From CAZFHA01 sp964518595 (lineage in GTDB: Bacteria > Bacillota > Clostridia > Saccharofermentanales > Saccharofermentanaceae), in assembly GCA_964518595.1 (NCBI GenBank), contig CAZFHA010000006.1, positions 62,001 to 126,000 on the forward strand: a DNA stretch of 64,000 nt, in the 5' to 3' direction. Within the stretch, counting starts at the first letter, position 1. Each line of letters begins with the position of its first letter. The notes beneath the pieces were generated by a model. The model saw only the letters and a program-made list of their open reading frames with translations, did no database searches and was not told where the DNA came from. The position numbers and the translations under genes were made by a program. Positions 26,304-34,404 of this stretch are shown piece by piece.

Positions 26304-27611
26304 ATGCTACATTTTAGTTCTATTACCAGTGTTCACGGTCGTCAAATCTTGGATTCCCGGGGCAATCCCACAGTCGAAGTTGAAGTATTACTATCTGATG
26401 GTAGTTTTGGCCGGGCAGCTGTACCTTCGGGAGCTTCTACCGGAGCTTTTGAAGCAGTTGAATTAAGAGATCAAGATCCGAAATCCTATTTAGGGCAGGG
26501 CGTAACCCAAGCGGTTGCTCACGTAAATGGCCCTATTGCTCAAGTTCTTTTAGGACAGAATGCCATGAACCAAGAACAGATAGATCAATTACTTATTGAG
26601 GGTGACGGTACTCCCAACAAGAGTAAATGGGGCGCTAATGCTATTCTAGGAGCGTCTCTGGCTGTGGCCAAGGCCGCCGCTGCCGCAAGTCACCTCTCTT
26701 TATTCCGCTACTTGGGCGGTGATGAGGCTGTAACTCTCCCCGTACCGATGATGAACATCATCAATGGCGGTAAACACGCCGATAACAGTCTTAATATCCA
26801 AGAGTTCATGATTGTTCCCGTGGGCGCAAGCAGTTTTGCACAAGCGTTGGAGCAGAGTGCAACAATTTTCCATACGCTGAAAAAGCTTTTGAAAGCTGAT
26901 GGCTACGCAACTTCTGTAGGAGATGAGGGCGGTTTTGCTCCAAACTTTAAGAGTGATGAACAAGCCTTAGAATACATTGTTAAGGCTATTGAGAAGGCCG
27001 GATACGTGCCCGGTAAAGACTTTTTTATTGCTATTGATGCCGCTTCCACAGAAATGTATGAAGAAGCCAAGAAGGCAGGACGTACAGGAGAGTACTTATT
27101 CTGGAAAGAAGGAACGTACAGAAATGTAGAACAAATGCTTGAATTCTGGACCTATCTGGTGGATAAATATCCAGTGATTTCTTTAGAAGACGGCATGGCA
27201 GAAGAAGATTGGAATGGTTGGAAGAGTCTGACAGATGCCCTAGGCAAGCGTCTCCAACTCGTGGGTGATGATTTATTTGTGACTAACACAGAGAGAATCA
27301 AGCGTGGAATCGAGTCCGGCATCTCCAACTCAGTTTTAATCAAGCTAAATCAGATTGGTACTCTCAGCGAAACCTTGGCTGCCATCCAGATGACCAAGGA
27401 TGCGGGCTGGACGAATATTATCTCTCACCGTTCCGGAGAAACTGAAGATGTTACCATTGCCGATATCGCTGTTGGCACCAATGCCGGTCAAATCAAAACC
27501 GGAGCCCCTTCCCGCACCGACCGAGTAGCCAAATATAATCAATTGCTCAGAATTGAGGAGGAGTTAGGTAGTCGTGCTGTCTATCCAGGCAAAAAGGCTT
27601 TTACGTTCTAA
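26304..27611 (+). CDS. eno: Enolase
   Basis: This 435-residue glycolytic enzyme converts 2-phosphoglycerate to phosphoenolpyruvate. Diagnostic segments include ILDSRGNPTVEVEV, PSGASTGAFEAVELRD, the metal-site region MMNIINGGKHADN, VGDEGGFAPN, SLEDGMAEEDW, LVGDDLFVTN, the catalytic lysine in LIKLNQIGTLSE and SHRSGETED. Length is normal. AAGGAGGATTCCCT before the ATG fixes the start. It stands alone, with gaps of about 240 and 260 bases on the two sides. Confidence 0.98.
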   Translation: MLHFSSITSVHGRQILDSRGNPTVEVEVLLSDGSFGRAAVPSGASTGAFEAVELRDQDPKSYLGQGVTQAVAHVNGPIAQVLLGQNAMNQEQIDQLLIEGDGTPNKSKWGANAILGASLAVAKAAAAASHLSLFRYLGGDEAVTLPVPMMNIINGGKHADNSLNIQEFMIVPVGASSFAQALEQSATIFHTLKKLLKADGYATSVGDEGGFAPNFKSDEQALEYIVKAIEKAGYVPGKDFFIAIDAASTEMYEEAKKAGRTGEYLFWKEGTYRNVEQMLEFWTYLVDKYPVISLEDGMAEEDWNGWKSLTDALGKRLQLVGDDLFVTNTERIKRGIESGISNSVLIKLNQIGTLSETLAAIQMTKDAGWTNIISHRSGETEDVTIADIAVGTNAGQIKTGAPSRTDRVAKYNQLLRIEEELGSRAVYPGKKAFTF

Positions 27612-27708
27612 TACACTATGCATCGCAAACCTTACTTACCTAACATAGAATAGTACTGTTAAAAGACGAGACTTGTACATTTTTTTGTAAAAACTTTATC
27701 TTGAGTAC

Positions 27709-27737
27709 TTGTTTTTTGTTAAAAAGCATGGTATGCT
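27709..27737 (+). promoter_or_regulatory. Probable promoter of the zinc-ribbon gene
   Basis: TTGTTT (27709-27714), a 17-base spacer and TATGCT (27732-27737), about 140 bases upstream of the coding region, leaving a long leader. Confidence 0.5.
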
Positions 27738-27800
27738 TAATTCAGGTCAAAGGTCATGGAATGGTATAGATGGCGATTGGAAATTGTACTTCTTCGTTTC

Positions 27801-27852
27801 GATTAGGTAGATTTTTAAAGTCCCTGGTTTTTACCCCGTCACCTACCTAATC
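27801..27852 (+). repeat. Inverted repeat in the leader of the zinc-ribbon gene
   Basis: GATTAGGTAG (27801-27810) and CTACCTAATC (27843-27852) are perfect complements separated by 32 bases. The right arm ends six bases before the AAGGAGG ribosome binding site. A leader hairpin affecting translation or stability is possible. Confidence 0.5.
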
Positions 27853-27875
27853 TACAGTAAGGAGGAATTGTTACT

Positions 27876-28058
27876 ATGCCAGACAAAATGTTAAATTGCA
27901 AAGATTGCGGTGTTGAGTTTGCTTTCACCGAGGGTGAGCAGGCTTTCTACGCTGAAAAGGGTTTTACCAACGAACCAGTTCGTTGCCCAGATTGCCGTCG
28001 TGCCAGAAAGATGCAACGCAATAGCGAGCGTTCTTACAACGACAACAGCAGATGGTAA
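27876..28058 (+). CDS. Small zinc-ribbon protein (zf-trcl type)
   Basis: This 60-residue protein contains CKDCGVEFAFTEGEQAFY and PVRCPDCRRAR, a four-cysteine zinc ribbon of the small probable zinc-binding domain family, with a basic, Arg/Asn-rich tail. AAGGAGG precedes the ATG. The molecular role is unknown; nucleic acid or ribosome binding would fit its size and charge. It is monocistronic and followed by a strong terminator. Confidence 0.85.
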   Translation: MPDKMLNCKDCGVEFAFTEGEQAFYAEKGFTNEPVRCPDCRRARKMQRNSERSYNDNSRW

Positions 28059-28090
28059 TTGTGGCTTAGCCACCTTTTATTGTCAAACAG

Positions 28091-28119
28091 GAGAGTTACT
28101 TCGGTAGCTCTCTTTTTTT
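28091..28119 (+). terminator. Intrinsic terminator after the zinc-ribbon gene
   Basis: GAGAGTTAC and GTAGCTCTC pair around a TTCG tetraloop, followed by seven T residues. Confidence 0.88.
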
Positions 28120-28289
28120 GTGCAAGTAGCCACTTGTAAATTTTCAGTGGTGCATACTTAGGTATCAAATGAGAAAACACATTCATAATCTCTCCCCATA
28201 AACGCAGCAAACCTTGTAAACTAATACTAGTTTTCGAATGAGTATTTTGCTAGATTCCACACAGTTTGCACTAACCTTTGAATAGACCC

Positions 28290-28318
28290 TTGTATATCTG
28301 TTCACTTTTCGGTATAGT
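28290..28318 (+). promoter_or_regulatory. Promoter of the small membrane protein gene
   Basis: TTGTAT (28290-28295), a 17-base spacer and TATAGT (28313-28318), 44 bases before the coding region. Confidence 0.65.
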
Positions 28319-28361
28319 TAGCCCATAATCTTATCAAATAAATTTATTAGGGGGAACGTTT

Positions 28362-28622
28362 ATGTCTGAGTATTCAAACAATAACAACAACACAGTTTCA
28401 GTAGGTGAATGGATTCTAACTATTTTTCTGACAGGTATTCCATTTGTAGGTTTCATTCTTTTATTAGTTTGGAGCTTTGGAAGTAACACCATCGAATCCA
28501 AGAAGAATTGGGCAAGAGCTTATCTTATCTGGTATGTAATCGGTATCGTTGTTGCTCTGCTATTTCTTTTCTTGTTTGGTGGTCTAGCTATGCTAGGTGC
28601 AGCAGCTAATGCAGGAACCTAA
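28362..28622 (+). CDS. Small two-helix membrane protein
   Basis: This 86-residue protein has an Asn-rich N-terminus, two transmembrane helices (about residues 17-38 and 55-80) and a charged loop between them (NTIESKKNWARAY). The layout resembles short uncharacterised membrane proteins common in Clostridia (IESKKNWA-x-A motif). It has its own promoter and terminator. AGGGGGAACGTTT precedes the ATG. Function unknown. Confidence 0.75.
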   Translation: MSEYSNNNNNTVSVGEWILTIFLTGIPFVGFILLLVWSFGSNTIESKKNWARAYLIWYVIGIVVALLFLFLFGGLAMLGAAANAGT

Positions 28623-28648
28623 GACAAAGTTTTTAAGTAAGGTGTGCG

Positions 28649-28680
28649 AAACTCCATCCTGTCGGGTGGAGTTTTTCTTT
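28649..28680 (+). terminator. Intrinsic terminator
   Basis: AACTCCATCC and GGGTGGAGTT form a stem with a short loop, followed by a T-rich tail. Confidence 0.85.
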
Positions 28681-28739
28681 TGGGAATTTTCCGTTATAAT
28701 AGGCCGGTAGTGTAAACAAATCAGCTTTGGGGGGACATT

Positions 28740-29309
28740 ATGAGCCAAAAGCATTCCTACTTCACACTTTTTCGCTCGACTTTTATGCTTAGCGCCTTTA
28801 CTTTTGGCGGTGGCTATGTGATTATTCCTTTGATGAAAAAAAAGTTTGCCGACGATCTTGGTTGGTTAGAAGAAGAAGAAATGCTTAATTTAGCGGCTAT
28901 GGCTCAGTCTGCGCCAGGCCCGGTGGCAGTTAATGCTTCGGTACTGATTGGCTGGAAGTGTTTTGGTTTTTGGGGCGCGATTGTGTCTGTTCTGGGTACA
29001 GTCATGCCGCCACTGTTGATTTTATCGGTTATCTCTTTATTCTATGCAGCTTTTCGTAGTAATCCGGTGGTGAATGCTGTTCTAAAGGGCATGATGGCCG
29101 GTGTGGCCGCGGTCATTTTTGATGTGGCCTTTACTTTAATCAGTCGGGTCATGGGCACCCGTCGCCCCTTACCGTTAATTTTACTGCTAGGAGCCTTTAT
29201 CTCTGCCTATTTTTTCCATGTTAACGTTATTTATATTATTCTATTCTGTGGAACCGTTGGCGCCTTAGCCTTTACCCAAGGAAAAAAACGGGGGCACGAA
29301 CTACTATGA
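28740..29309 (+). CDS. Chromate transporter, first half-size subunit
   Basis: This 189-residue membrane protein of the CHR family has the N-terminal FRSTFMLSAFTFGGGYVIIPLM motif, the MAQSAPGPVAVNASVLIGWK signature and about five helices. Short CHR proteins work as pairs, and the second member overlaps by four bases (ATGA). They are annotated as chromate/sulfate antiporters, but physiological substrates in anaerobes are uncertain. Ribosome binding is through GGGGGGAC before the ATG, and a TATAAT is at 28695-28700. Confidence 0.9.
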   Translation: MSQKHSYFTLFRSTFMLSAFTFGGGYVIIPLMKKKFADDLGWLEEEEMLNLAAMAQSAPGPVAVNASVLIGWKCFGFWGAIVSVLGTVMPPLLILSVISLFYAAFRSNPVVNAVLKGMMAGVAAVIFDVAFTLISRVMGTRRPLPLILLLGAFISAYFFHVNVIYIILFCGTVGALAFTQGKKRGHELL

Positions 29310-29881
29310 TTTACTGGGAATTATTTTGGAGCTTTCTCCAAATAGGCTTATTTAGTTTTGGCGGTGGCTATGCCGCCTTGCCTTTAATTCAAAATCAAGT
29401 AGTAGTCTTGCACGGTTGGCTTTCTTTACAGGAGTTCACCGATCTGATTACCATTTCGCAAATGACACCTGGGCCAATTGCTATTAATGCCGCAACCTTT
29501 GTAGGGATGCGAATCGCTGGTCCCGGTGGCGCCATCCTTTCAACGCTGGGGTGCATCTTTCCATCCGTGGTTATTTCCTCCCTCTTAGCTTGGTTATACC
29601 GCCGTTATAAAGAAATGAATTTACTCAAGGGTATCTTAGCTGGACTCAGACCCACAGTTGCCGCTCTGATTATGAGCTCAGGTGTTTCAATCTTGCTCTA
29701 TTCTCTACTGGGCGGTGAGAGCTTTCCCACAGATTGGTTATCCTTAGATTGGGTTGCGGCAATCTTGTTTCTGGTGGGGCTATTCATTCTGCGAAAGTGG
29801 AAACCTAATCCCCTATTTATTATGTTAGGTTGCGGTGTAATCGGCGGGGTGATTTATATGTTGACTGGGAATGCGATGTGA
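29306..29881 (+). CDS. Chromate transporter, second half-size subunit
   Basis: The 191-residue partner shows the same family motifs (FLQIGLFSFGGGYAALPLIQNQ and ISQMTPGPIAINAATFVGMRIAG) and about six helices. Its ATG overlaps the upstream stop (ATGA), indicating coupled translation. The two halves presumably assemble in opposite orientation to make one transporter, as shown for other short-chain CHR pairs. Confidence 0.9.
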   Translation: MIYWELFWSFLQIGLFSFGGGYAALPLIQNQVVVLHGWLSLQEFTDLITISQMTPGPIAINAATFVGMRIAGPGGAILSTLGCIFPSVVISSLLAWLYRRYKEMNLLKGILAGLRPTVAALIMSSGVSILLYSLLGGESFPTDWLSLDWVAAILFLVGLFILRKWKPNPLFIMLGCGVIGGVIYMLTGNAM

Positions 29882-30110
29882 TATCTTTTTTCCTAGCAAA
29901 AAATTGCGGCTTCATAAGAGATCAGCAAAGTGCCACTATTGTGCAAAATTCTTTCAAACCCACAAACCATATGCTAAAGACAATAAGGGGGAGCTGATTA
30001 AAGACCCTCCACCATATACTTCCCAAAACAAAAAAGAGGGAGAGAAAGTTAGAAGTTATCCCTACTCACCAAGAAATATTACTATTCAATCTACTTCCAC
30101 CAGAAAAAAA

Positions 30111-30944
30111 TTAGGCTTGTACGGGCTTAAGGTCTCCGTAGAAATATGAAGCGGTTGCTCCTCCATCAATCAAAAAATCGGCTCCCGTAATAAAGTCGCC
30201 TTGAGCACTCATCAGTAGTGCAGCTACATTGGCAACTTCATCAGCTGTTCCTGGTCTCCCAGCCGGACAATTTGCAAACATGTTTTTATAAAATTCACCT
30301 CGGGGACCATTAAATTCGTCAACCGCTAAAGGGGTTACGATAATTCCTGGAGAAATAGAGTTGATACGTGCCCCTCTACGCCCCCATAGGATGGCCTCCG
30401 CCATTACCCTTTTCACATTGCAGCGTTTTGCTAGCTGATAGGCATGTAAAGTATCTTTAATATTTTGAGGAGCTAAAATCTCGAGCTGGAGCAACTCTTC
30501 TGTGGGTGTAAGGGCTAGTTGCTCATCAATCTCAGCTCCCAAGGCTATCATCCTGTGTCCAGATTGACTAGAGATAGTAACGCCTACACCGCCTTCTTTT
30601 ATGACCTTCCCAACTTCCTCAAGCAAAATCGCTGTGCCATATAAGTCAACTTTTAGGATAACCCCAATACTGGCCTGACTTGGGGAAACGCCTGCAGCAT
30701 TAACAAGCATAGAAATTTCACCATGTTTTTGCGCCGCCTCTATCAAGGCAAGAATAGATGACCTGGAGGAAATGTCCACGTCCATAGCAAGAGCATCAAA
30801 ACCTGCATTTGTCAAAATGGTTGTAATGGTTGTGGCATTGGCTAAGCTTTTATCACTGACTATAATTTTTTTATCAGAACCCATTCGCCTTGCAATAGCC
30901 ATACCTATTTGGCCAGCTCCTGTGAGTAGCATTATATCCTTCAT
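30111..30944 (-). CDS. SDR family oxidoreductase
   Basis: The 277-residue product begins with the Rossmann dinucleotide motif MLLTGAGQIGMAIARRMG and has VNAAGVSPSQ, the catalytic Ser in VTISSQSGH, YQLAK as the Tyr-x-x-x-Lys pair, and INSISPGIIVTPL with a C-terminal GADFLIDGG. About 45 residues are inserted between the Ser strand and the Tyr helix, more than usual. The substrate is unknown. The ATG at 30944 is preceded by GAGG seven bases away; an upstream extension would add basic residues before the Rossmann strand. Confidence 0.88.
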   Translation of the reverse strand: MKDIMLLTGAGQIGMAIARRMGSDKKIIVSDKSLANATTITTILTNAGFDALAMDVDISSRSSILALIEAAQKHGEISMLVNAAGVSPSQASIGVILKVDLYGTAILLEEVGKVIKEGGVGVTISSQSGHRMIALGAEIDEQLALTPTEELLQLEILAPQNIKDTLHAYQLAKRCNVKRVMAEAILWGRRGARINSISPGIIVTPLAVDEFNGPRGEFYKNMFANCPAGRPGTADEVANVAALLMSAQGDFITGADFLIDGGATASYFYGDLKPVQA

Positions 30945-31067
30945 AGACAGTCCTCTCTTCTTTAGTTTTTTCGTTGCATTAGGTAACTTTCGTGGCAAAA
31001 ATCTTAATCCTCACCTCGGGTCTCCCCCATGCCAATCTTGCGGCAAGTCACAAAATTTACTAACAGA

Positions 31068-31101
31068 ACAAAACCGCTAAAGCCCAGAGCCGTAGCGGTT
31101 T
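31068..31101 (-). terminator. Intrinsic terminator of the tRNA-Ala gene
   Basis: On the minus strand AAACCGCTA pairs with TAGCGGTTT around a GC-rich inner part, followed by TGTT. It begins about six bases after the encoded CCA end. Confidence 0.8.
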
Positions 31102-31106
31102 ATCAT

Positions 31107-31183
31107 TGGTGGAGAATACCGGGCTCGAACCGGCGACCTCTTACATGCGAAGCAAGCGCTCTCCCAGACTGAGCTAATTCCCC
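31107..31183 (-). tRNA. tRNA-Ala (anticodon CGC)
   Basis: The minus strand folds into a full cloverleaf of 77 bases with an encoded CCA end. The acceptor stem GGGGAAT/ATTCTCC carries the G3-U70 pair that identifies alanine tRNAs. The D arm is TAGCTCAGTCTGGGAGAGC, the anticodon stem is CTTGC/GTAAG with loop TTCGCAT, and the T arm contains GGTTCGAGCC. The anticodon CGC reads GCG codons. Confidence 0.95.
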
Positions 31184-31198
31184 AAGTCGCTGCTTTTT

Positions 31199-31227
31199 AT
31201 TATGAAACCTTTCGCCTAAGCTGTCAA
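31199..31227 (-). promoter_or_regulatory. Promoter of the tRNA-Ala gene
   Basis: On the minus strand TTGACA (31222-31227), a 17-base spacer and CATAAT (31199-31204), ending 16 bases before the tRNA. Confidence 0.82.
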
Positions 31228-31279
31228 TTAAAGAATCAATTGATAGGATCAATTATGACTATTTTACAGACTATCTCCG

Positions 31280-31768
31280 TTATAGCCTATCTAAATTTTC
31301 ATCGGGAATTGTCTCCTCAGTAAGCCCATGCTTTCGACTGCGCCGTTTTCTTCGATGAAAGGGCGGAACAAACCTTATGAGTGCCGTGACAATAATAACA
31401 CCGGCAGCCAGGGCACCAGAGCTCTTAATTGCCCGCAGAAAAAAGTCTAGTGCTTCACGATTATCGCTCTCCAAAAGCTTAACAAACATCTGAAACATGT
31501 CTCCTCCCGGCACTAAAGGCAAGAGACCTGCCACTAAAAATAACGTTGCGGGAGAACGGCTGATGCGAGCAATGAGTTCAGCAGAAAAAGCAATTACAAT
31601 GCTGGCAAGAACCATAGCCTTAAACTCGCTCTCACCTAAAAAACTTAGATATGTATAAAAACCCAGAGCACTACAAAGGGCAGCCAGCAGCAAATTCTTA
31701 CCTCTTACATTAAAAATAACAGAAAAGGCCGTTGAAGCGGCAGCGGCAAAAATAACCGTCTGAATCAT
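31280..31768 (-). CDS. Threonine/serine exporter family, C-terminal subunit (DUF3815)
   Basis: This 162-residue membrane protein has four or five helices and the LLPLVPGGDMFQ motif of the ThrE C-terminal domain. It is split from the DUF1212 half, which lies directly upstream with a four-base ATGA overlap. Together they resemble the YjjP/YjjB pair, which exports small organic acids or amino acids in other bacteria; the substrate here is unknown. Confidence 0.88.
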   Translation of the reverse strand: MIQTVIFAAAASTAFSVIFNVRGKNLLLAALCSALGFYTYLSFLGESEFKAMVLASIVIAFSAELIARISRSPATLFLVAGLLPLVPGGDMFQMFVKLLESDNREALDFFLRAIKSSGALAAGVIIVTALIRFVPPFHRRKRRSRKHGLTEETIPDENLDRL

Positions 31769-32547
31769 AAAGTCACCCCCCCGATTTGAGAAAGTAAACT
31801 ATAAATAAAGGCAGCCCCACCGGCCAAAGCCGCAGCAATACTAAAGGCTTCCACGGTATGGCTAATGCCCGAGACCAAGTCGCCCGAGGCCACATCCCTC
31901 AAAGCATTAGTAAGTAAGAGACCGGGGAATAGTAAGGTCAAAGCCGAAATAGTAATAATCTCCCAATCATGCCCCACGCCAATGAATACCGCAAACCAAC
32001 CTAAGGATGCGGCTACAACACCTCCAGCCAGATTGGAAAACATGTCGTGCAAATCTAGACGATTAAGACTATACATAAATAAGCGCAGCAACATTCCCAC
32101 GAAAAAACCAGAAATAAAATCTGCATAGGTACCACCGAAAACAATGGCAAAGGAACCTGTCCCCAGCCCTGTGGCAAGTGTCATTACCGGCAGACGATAG
32201 CTGGAAGATTGGGCAATTTGTCGCAGACGCGCTTGTGATTTTCGAATCGGTGGCGGAGTTCCACAGGCTAATTCTTGGGAAAAATCATTCACCAATTTAA
32301 CTTTATTTAAGTTAAGGCTACGACTCTTTACCCGACGCATATAGGCTCTGGGCACACCATTAACATCAACAATTGACACTACAATCTCTGTAGGAGTAAC
32401 GGAAATGTCTCGTATCAGAACGCCATAGGCATCGCAAAAATACTCCATGGTCTCTTCTACCCGGAAAATTTCTGCACCGCTCTCCAACATTATCTTTCCT
32501 AGCATACAGGTGGTGCGGAGAATCTGATCATTCTCGTCAACGTTCAC
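31765..32547 (-). CDS. Threonine/serine exporter family, N-terminal subunit (DUF1212)
   Basis: This 260-residue protein has a cytoplasmic N-terminal part (GKIMLESGAEIFRVEETM ... YGVLIRDISVTPTEIVVSI) matching the DUF1212 domain, then five helices. I place the start at the GTG at 32547 because AGGAGG lies six bases before it. The longer frame would begin with a GTG 21 bases upstream and would put the ribosome binding site inside the coding sequence. Co-translated with the DUF3815 subunit. Confidence 0.88.
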   Translation of the reverse strand: MNVDENDQILRTTCMLGKIMLESGAEIFRVEETMEYFCDAYGVLIRDISVTPTEIVVSIVDVNGVPRAYMRRVKSRSLNLNKVKLVNDFSQELACGTPPPIRKSQARLRQIAQSSSYRLPVMTLATGLGTGSFAIVFGGTYADFISGFFVGMLLRLFMYSLNRLDLHDMFSNLAGGVVAASLGWFAVFIGVGHDWEIITISALTLLFPGLLLTNALRDVASGDLVSGISHTVEAFSIAAALAGGAAFIYSLLSQIGGVTL

Positions 32548-32782
32548 TGGCAGCCTCCTCATCTTCACACAAATAAATCAGCATTTTCTGTCCTCCATAT
32601 TTTAACATGTCAAGATTGTTAAATCTATCTGAAAATCACTCACCCTTATTCACATTCCTATAATCTTATGTGGTCAAATAAAAAGTCATAATCATCACCC
32701 AAGAAAAACACATTTTTGTCATAGCTTTTTTCTAAACTAGACTCATAAGCAAAGCACCCCTCACATCGAAAGGAGAATTTCT

Positions 32783-33361
32783 ATGAAAAAGATTCACGTA
32801 TTAGCAACTATTGGTACAATTGCACTGCTTTCCACCGCAATGGCTTGGCCGGTAGCGGCTGCCTCTACAGAAGGTTATACTTTAGCCCAAGCTCGTGCCG
32901 AGCAAATTCTCATAAACAAAGCTAACCGAGGCAACAGAGGTAATGATGCGAGCCAGACCCCAAGAGGCGAAGGCCAAAATTATCAGGATCAAGACGGCGA
33001 CAATATTTGTGATAACTATCCCGGCGGTGCCGGAATTTGTGACGAAGACGGTGACGGTATCTGTGATATCACCGGTGAACCAGTAGGTAATCAGGGTCAA
33101 GGCTCTAGAGATGGCACTGGTCGAGGTGCAGGATCAGGCAGAGGCGTGATGGATGCTGACAGTGATGGCATCTGTGATGTTACTGGTGAAGCTGTAGGCA
33201 GTCAAGGCCAAGGCTCTCAAGATGGTACTGGTCGGGGCGCCGGATCTGGTAGAGGCATGGTAGATGCTGATGGCGATGGCATCTGCGATGTTACCGGTGA
33301 AGCAATCGGCAGTACTGCCGGACAAGGAAGTCAGAGAATGGGCAGAGGAAATCGTAGCTAA
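32783..33361 (+). CDS. Secreted protein with DGDGICD repeats, putative calcium binding
   Basis: The 192-residue product has a signal peptide (residues 1-27, ending VAAAS), a basic Asn/Arg-rich segment, then four Asp-rich units: DQDGDNICD, DEDGDGICD, DADSDGICD and DADGDGICD. The D-x-D-x-D-G spacing resembles EF-hand or thrombospondin type 3 calcium loops, each here followed by Ile-Cys-Asp. Two 37-residue units repeat almost exactly with Gly/Arg-rich linkers (GTGRGAGSGRG). AAAGGAG before the ATG supports the start. There is no anchor, so it is probably released or wall-associated through charge. I do not recognise a named family; calcium binding is inferred from the motif only. Confidence 0.75.
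   Translation: MKKIHVLATIGTIALLSTAMAWPVAAASTEGYTLAQARAEQILINKANRGNRGNDASQTPRGEGQNYQDQDGDNICDNYPGGAGICDEDGDGICDITGEPVGNQGQGSRDGTGRGAGSGRGVMDADSDGICDVTGEAVGSQGQGSQDGTGRGAGSGRGMVDADGDGICDVTGEAIGSTAGQGSQRMGRGNRS
33047..33268 (+). repeat. Two 111-bp tandem coding repeats
   Basis: Units 33047-33157 and 33158-33268 encode 37-residue repeats (DGDGICD to MDA/VDA), and a third partial unit starts at 33269. Bases differ at scattered, often silent positions, so the duplication is not very recent. Confidence 0.8.
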
Positions 33362-33403
33362 TACCACTGTAACAGTAATAGAAATAGATTCAGTCTTTTT
33401 AAT

Positions 33404-33441
33404 AATTGTGCACTACAATCAAGGAGTGCACAATTATTTTG
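33404..33441 (+). terminator. Intrinsic terminator
   Basis: AATTGTGCAC and GTGCACAATT pair perfectly around a 12-base loop, followed by ATTTTGT. Confidence 0.8.
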
Positions 33442-33548
33442 TCTATTGAGGTTGAAGATGGAAGAAATTTAGGTAGGGTGCTATAATTAGCTCTAGTCTG
33501 CCTAATTTAACAAGGTGGGCATGGATTCAAAACTTGGAGGAAACGATT

Positions 33549-34217
33549 TTGAAAAAGTTACTTGTTCTCAGTCTCACCGCCCTTTTGGCTCTCTCCATAA
33601 CAGCCTGTGCCGGAAATAATACGACAACCACCTCTTCGGTGGCTGCATCACTTACCACAGCGCCTACTACAATAGCTACCTCTTCCACCGCTAACAGCAA
33701 CGAAGTTGAGGTAATTTTGCCTGCTATTCTATTCACTAATTCAACAGATGAGCAGATCACTACCATGGCAGAATCACAAGGCTTTATTTCCGCGACGAGG
33801 AACGAAGATGGTTCTGTTACGATGAAGATGGCGACATCGGTACATAGTAAGTTTTTGGAAGAGATGAAAGCCGGACTTAAGGGGAAATTTGATAGCTTAA
33901 TTGGTACTGATTTGGCCTCCTATGTTACTGGCATTGAATTTAATGATGACCTTACTAAGGTTACTGTAAAAGTTATCCGAGCGGATTACGAAGCCGCAGT
34001 GGCGGCCGGAACTGAAAGTGACATTTTAAGAATCGGTCTGTTTATCTCCTCTATCCAACCTTTTATGGGGAAGGATCTAACATCAGAAGTTTCAGTTGTT
34101 GATGAAGGTACAGAGGAAGTCATTAAATCCTATGTTTTTCCGGAAGCCGCCACCGCCTTACTTAAAGAGGTTATGGCTGCCGGTAGTGAAGCCGCTAACG
34201 CAACGAATGCCTCTTAA
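33549..34217 (+). CDS. Lipoprotein of unknown family, paralogue 1 of 4
   Basis: The product is 222 residues. A lipoprotein signal with lipobox SITACAGN is followed by a Thr/Ser/Ala-rich linker and then a domain of about 165 residues. That domain is shared with the next three genes: VEVILPAILF, a NEDGSVTMKM strand, FNDDLTKVTVKV, ADYEAAVAAGTE, QPFMGKDLTSEVSVVDE and a Tyr-x-Phe-Pro-Glu end. I do not recognise this domain. The start is probably the TTG at 33549, eight bases after GGAGG; an upstream in-frame TTG would overlap the ribosome binding site. An extended -10 (TGCTATAAT, ending 33487) lies upstream. Confidence 0.75.
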   Translation: MKKLLVLSLTALLALSITACAGNNTTTTSSVAASLTTAPTTIATSSTANSNEVEVILPAILFTNSTDEQITTMAESQGFISATRNEDGSVTMKMATSVHSKFLEEMKAGLKGKFDSLIGTDLASYVTGIEFNDDLTKVTVKVIRADYEAAVAAGTESDILRIGLFISSIQPFMGKDLTSEVSVVDEGTEEVIKSYVFPEAATALLKEVMAAGSEAANATNAS

Positions 34218-34240
34218 TATAACTTGCGAAAGTCTTTAAT

Positions 34241-34277
34241 CGGGAGTTTCCATACTGAAACTCCCGGTTTGTTTTTT
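34241..34277 (+). terminator. Intrinsic terminator after lipoprotein 1
   Basis: CGGGAGTTTC and GAAACTCCCG pair perfectly around CATACT, followed by a T-rich tail. Its GGGAGTTTC arm recurs in the terminators of lipoproteins 3 and 4. Confidence 0.9.
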
Positions 34278-34404
34278 GTCAGGTTTTGTTTGCTTCTAAA
34301 TAGTTTTTAAAGCTAGGACAAAAAGTTTTAAGGCTCTACTTATACTTAGATAGAATGTGCAGTTAGCACATGAATTACGGTTATGCATAAATTTTGGGGG
34401 AAAA

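Larger units (their letters stand above)
28059..28361. other. Intergenic stretch of about 300 bases
   Basis: It holds the terminator at 28091 and the promoter at 28290. The middle (about 28120-28285) shows no open reading frame, repeat or RNA structure I can support. Confidence 0.6.

Noticed and set aside
29871..30149. 92-codon frame after the chromate transporter pair
   Set aside because: Overlaps the end of the second subunit gene, has no ribosome binding site or recognisable domain; the basic, Cys-containing start is probably chance.
33047..33268. Possible CRISPR-like repeats
   Set aside because: The repeated units are adjacent, in frame and encode protein repeats, without spacers.
32882..33367. 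Minus-strand frames rich in Ile/Thr/Ala
   Set aside because: They are produced by the repeated codons of the DGDGICD protein on the other strand.
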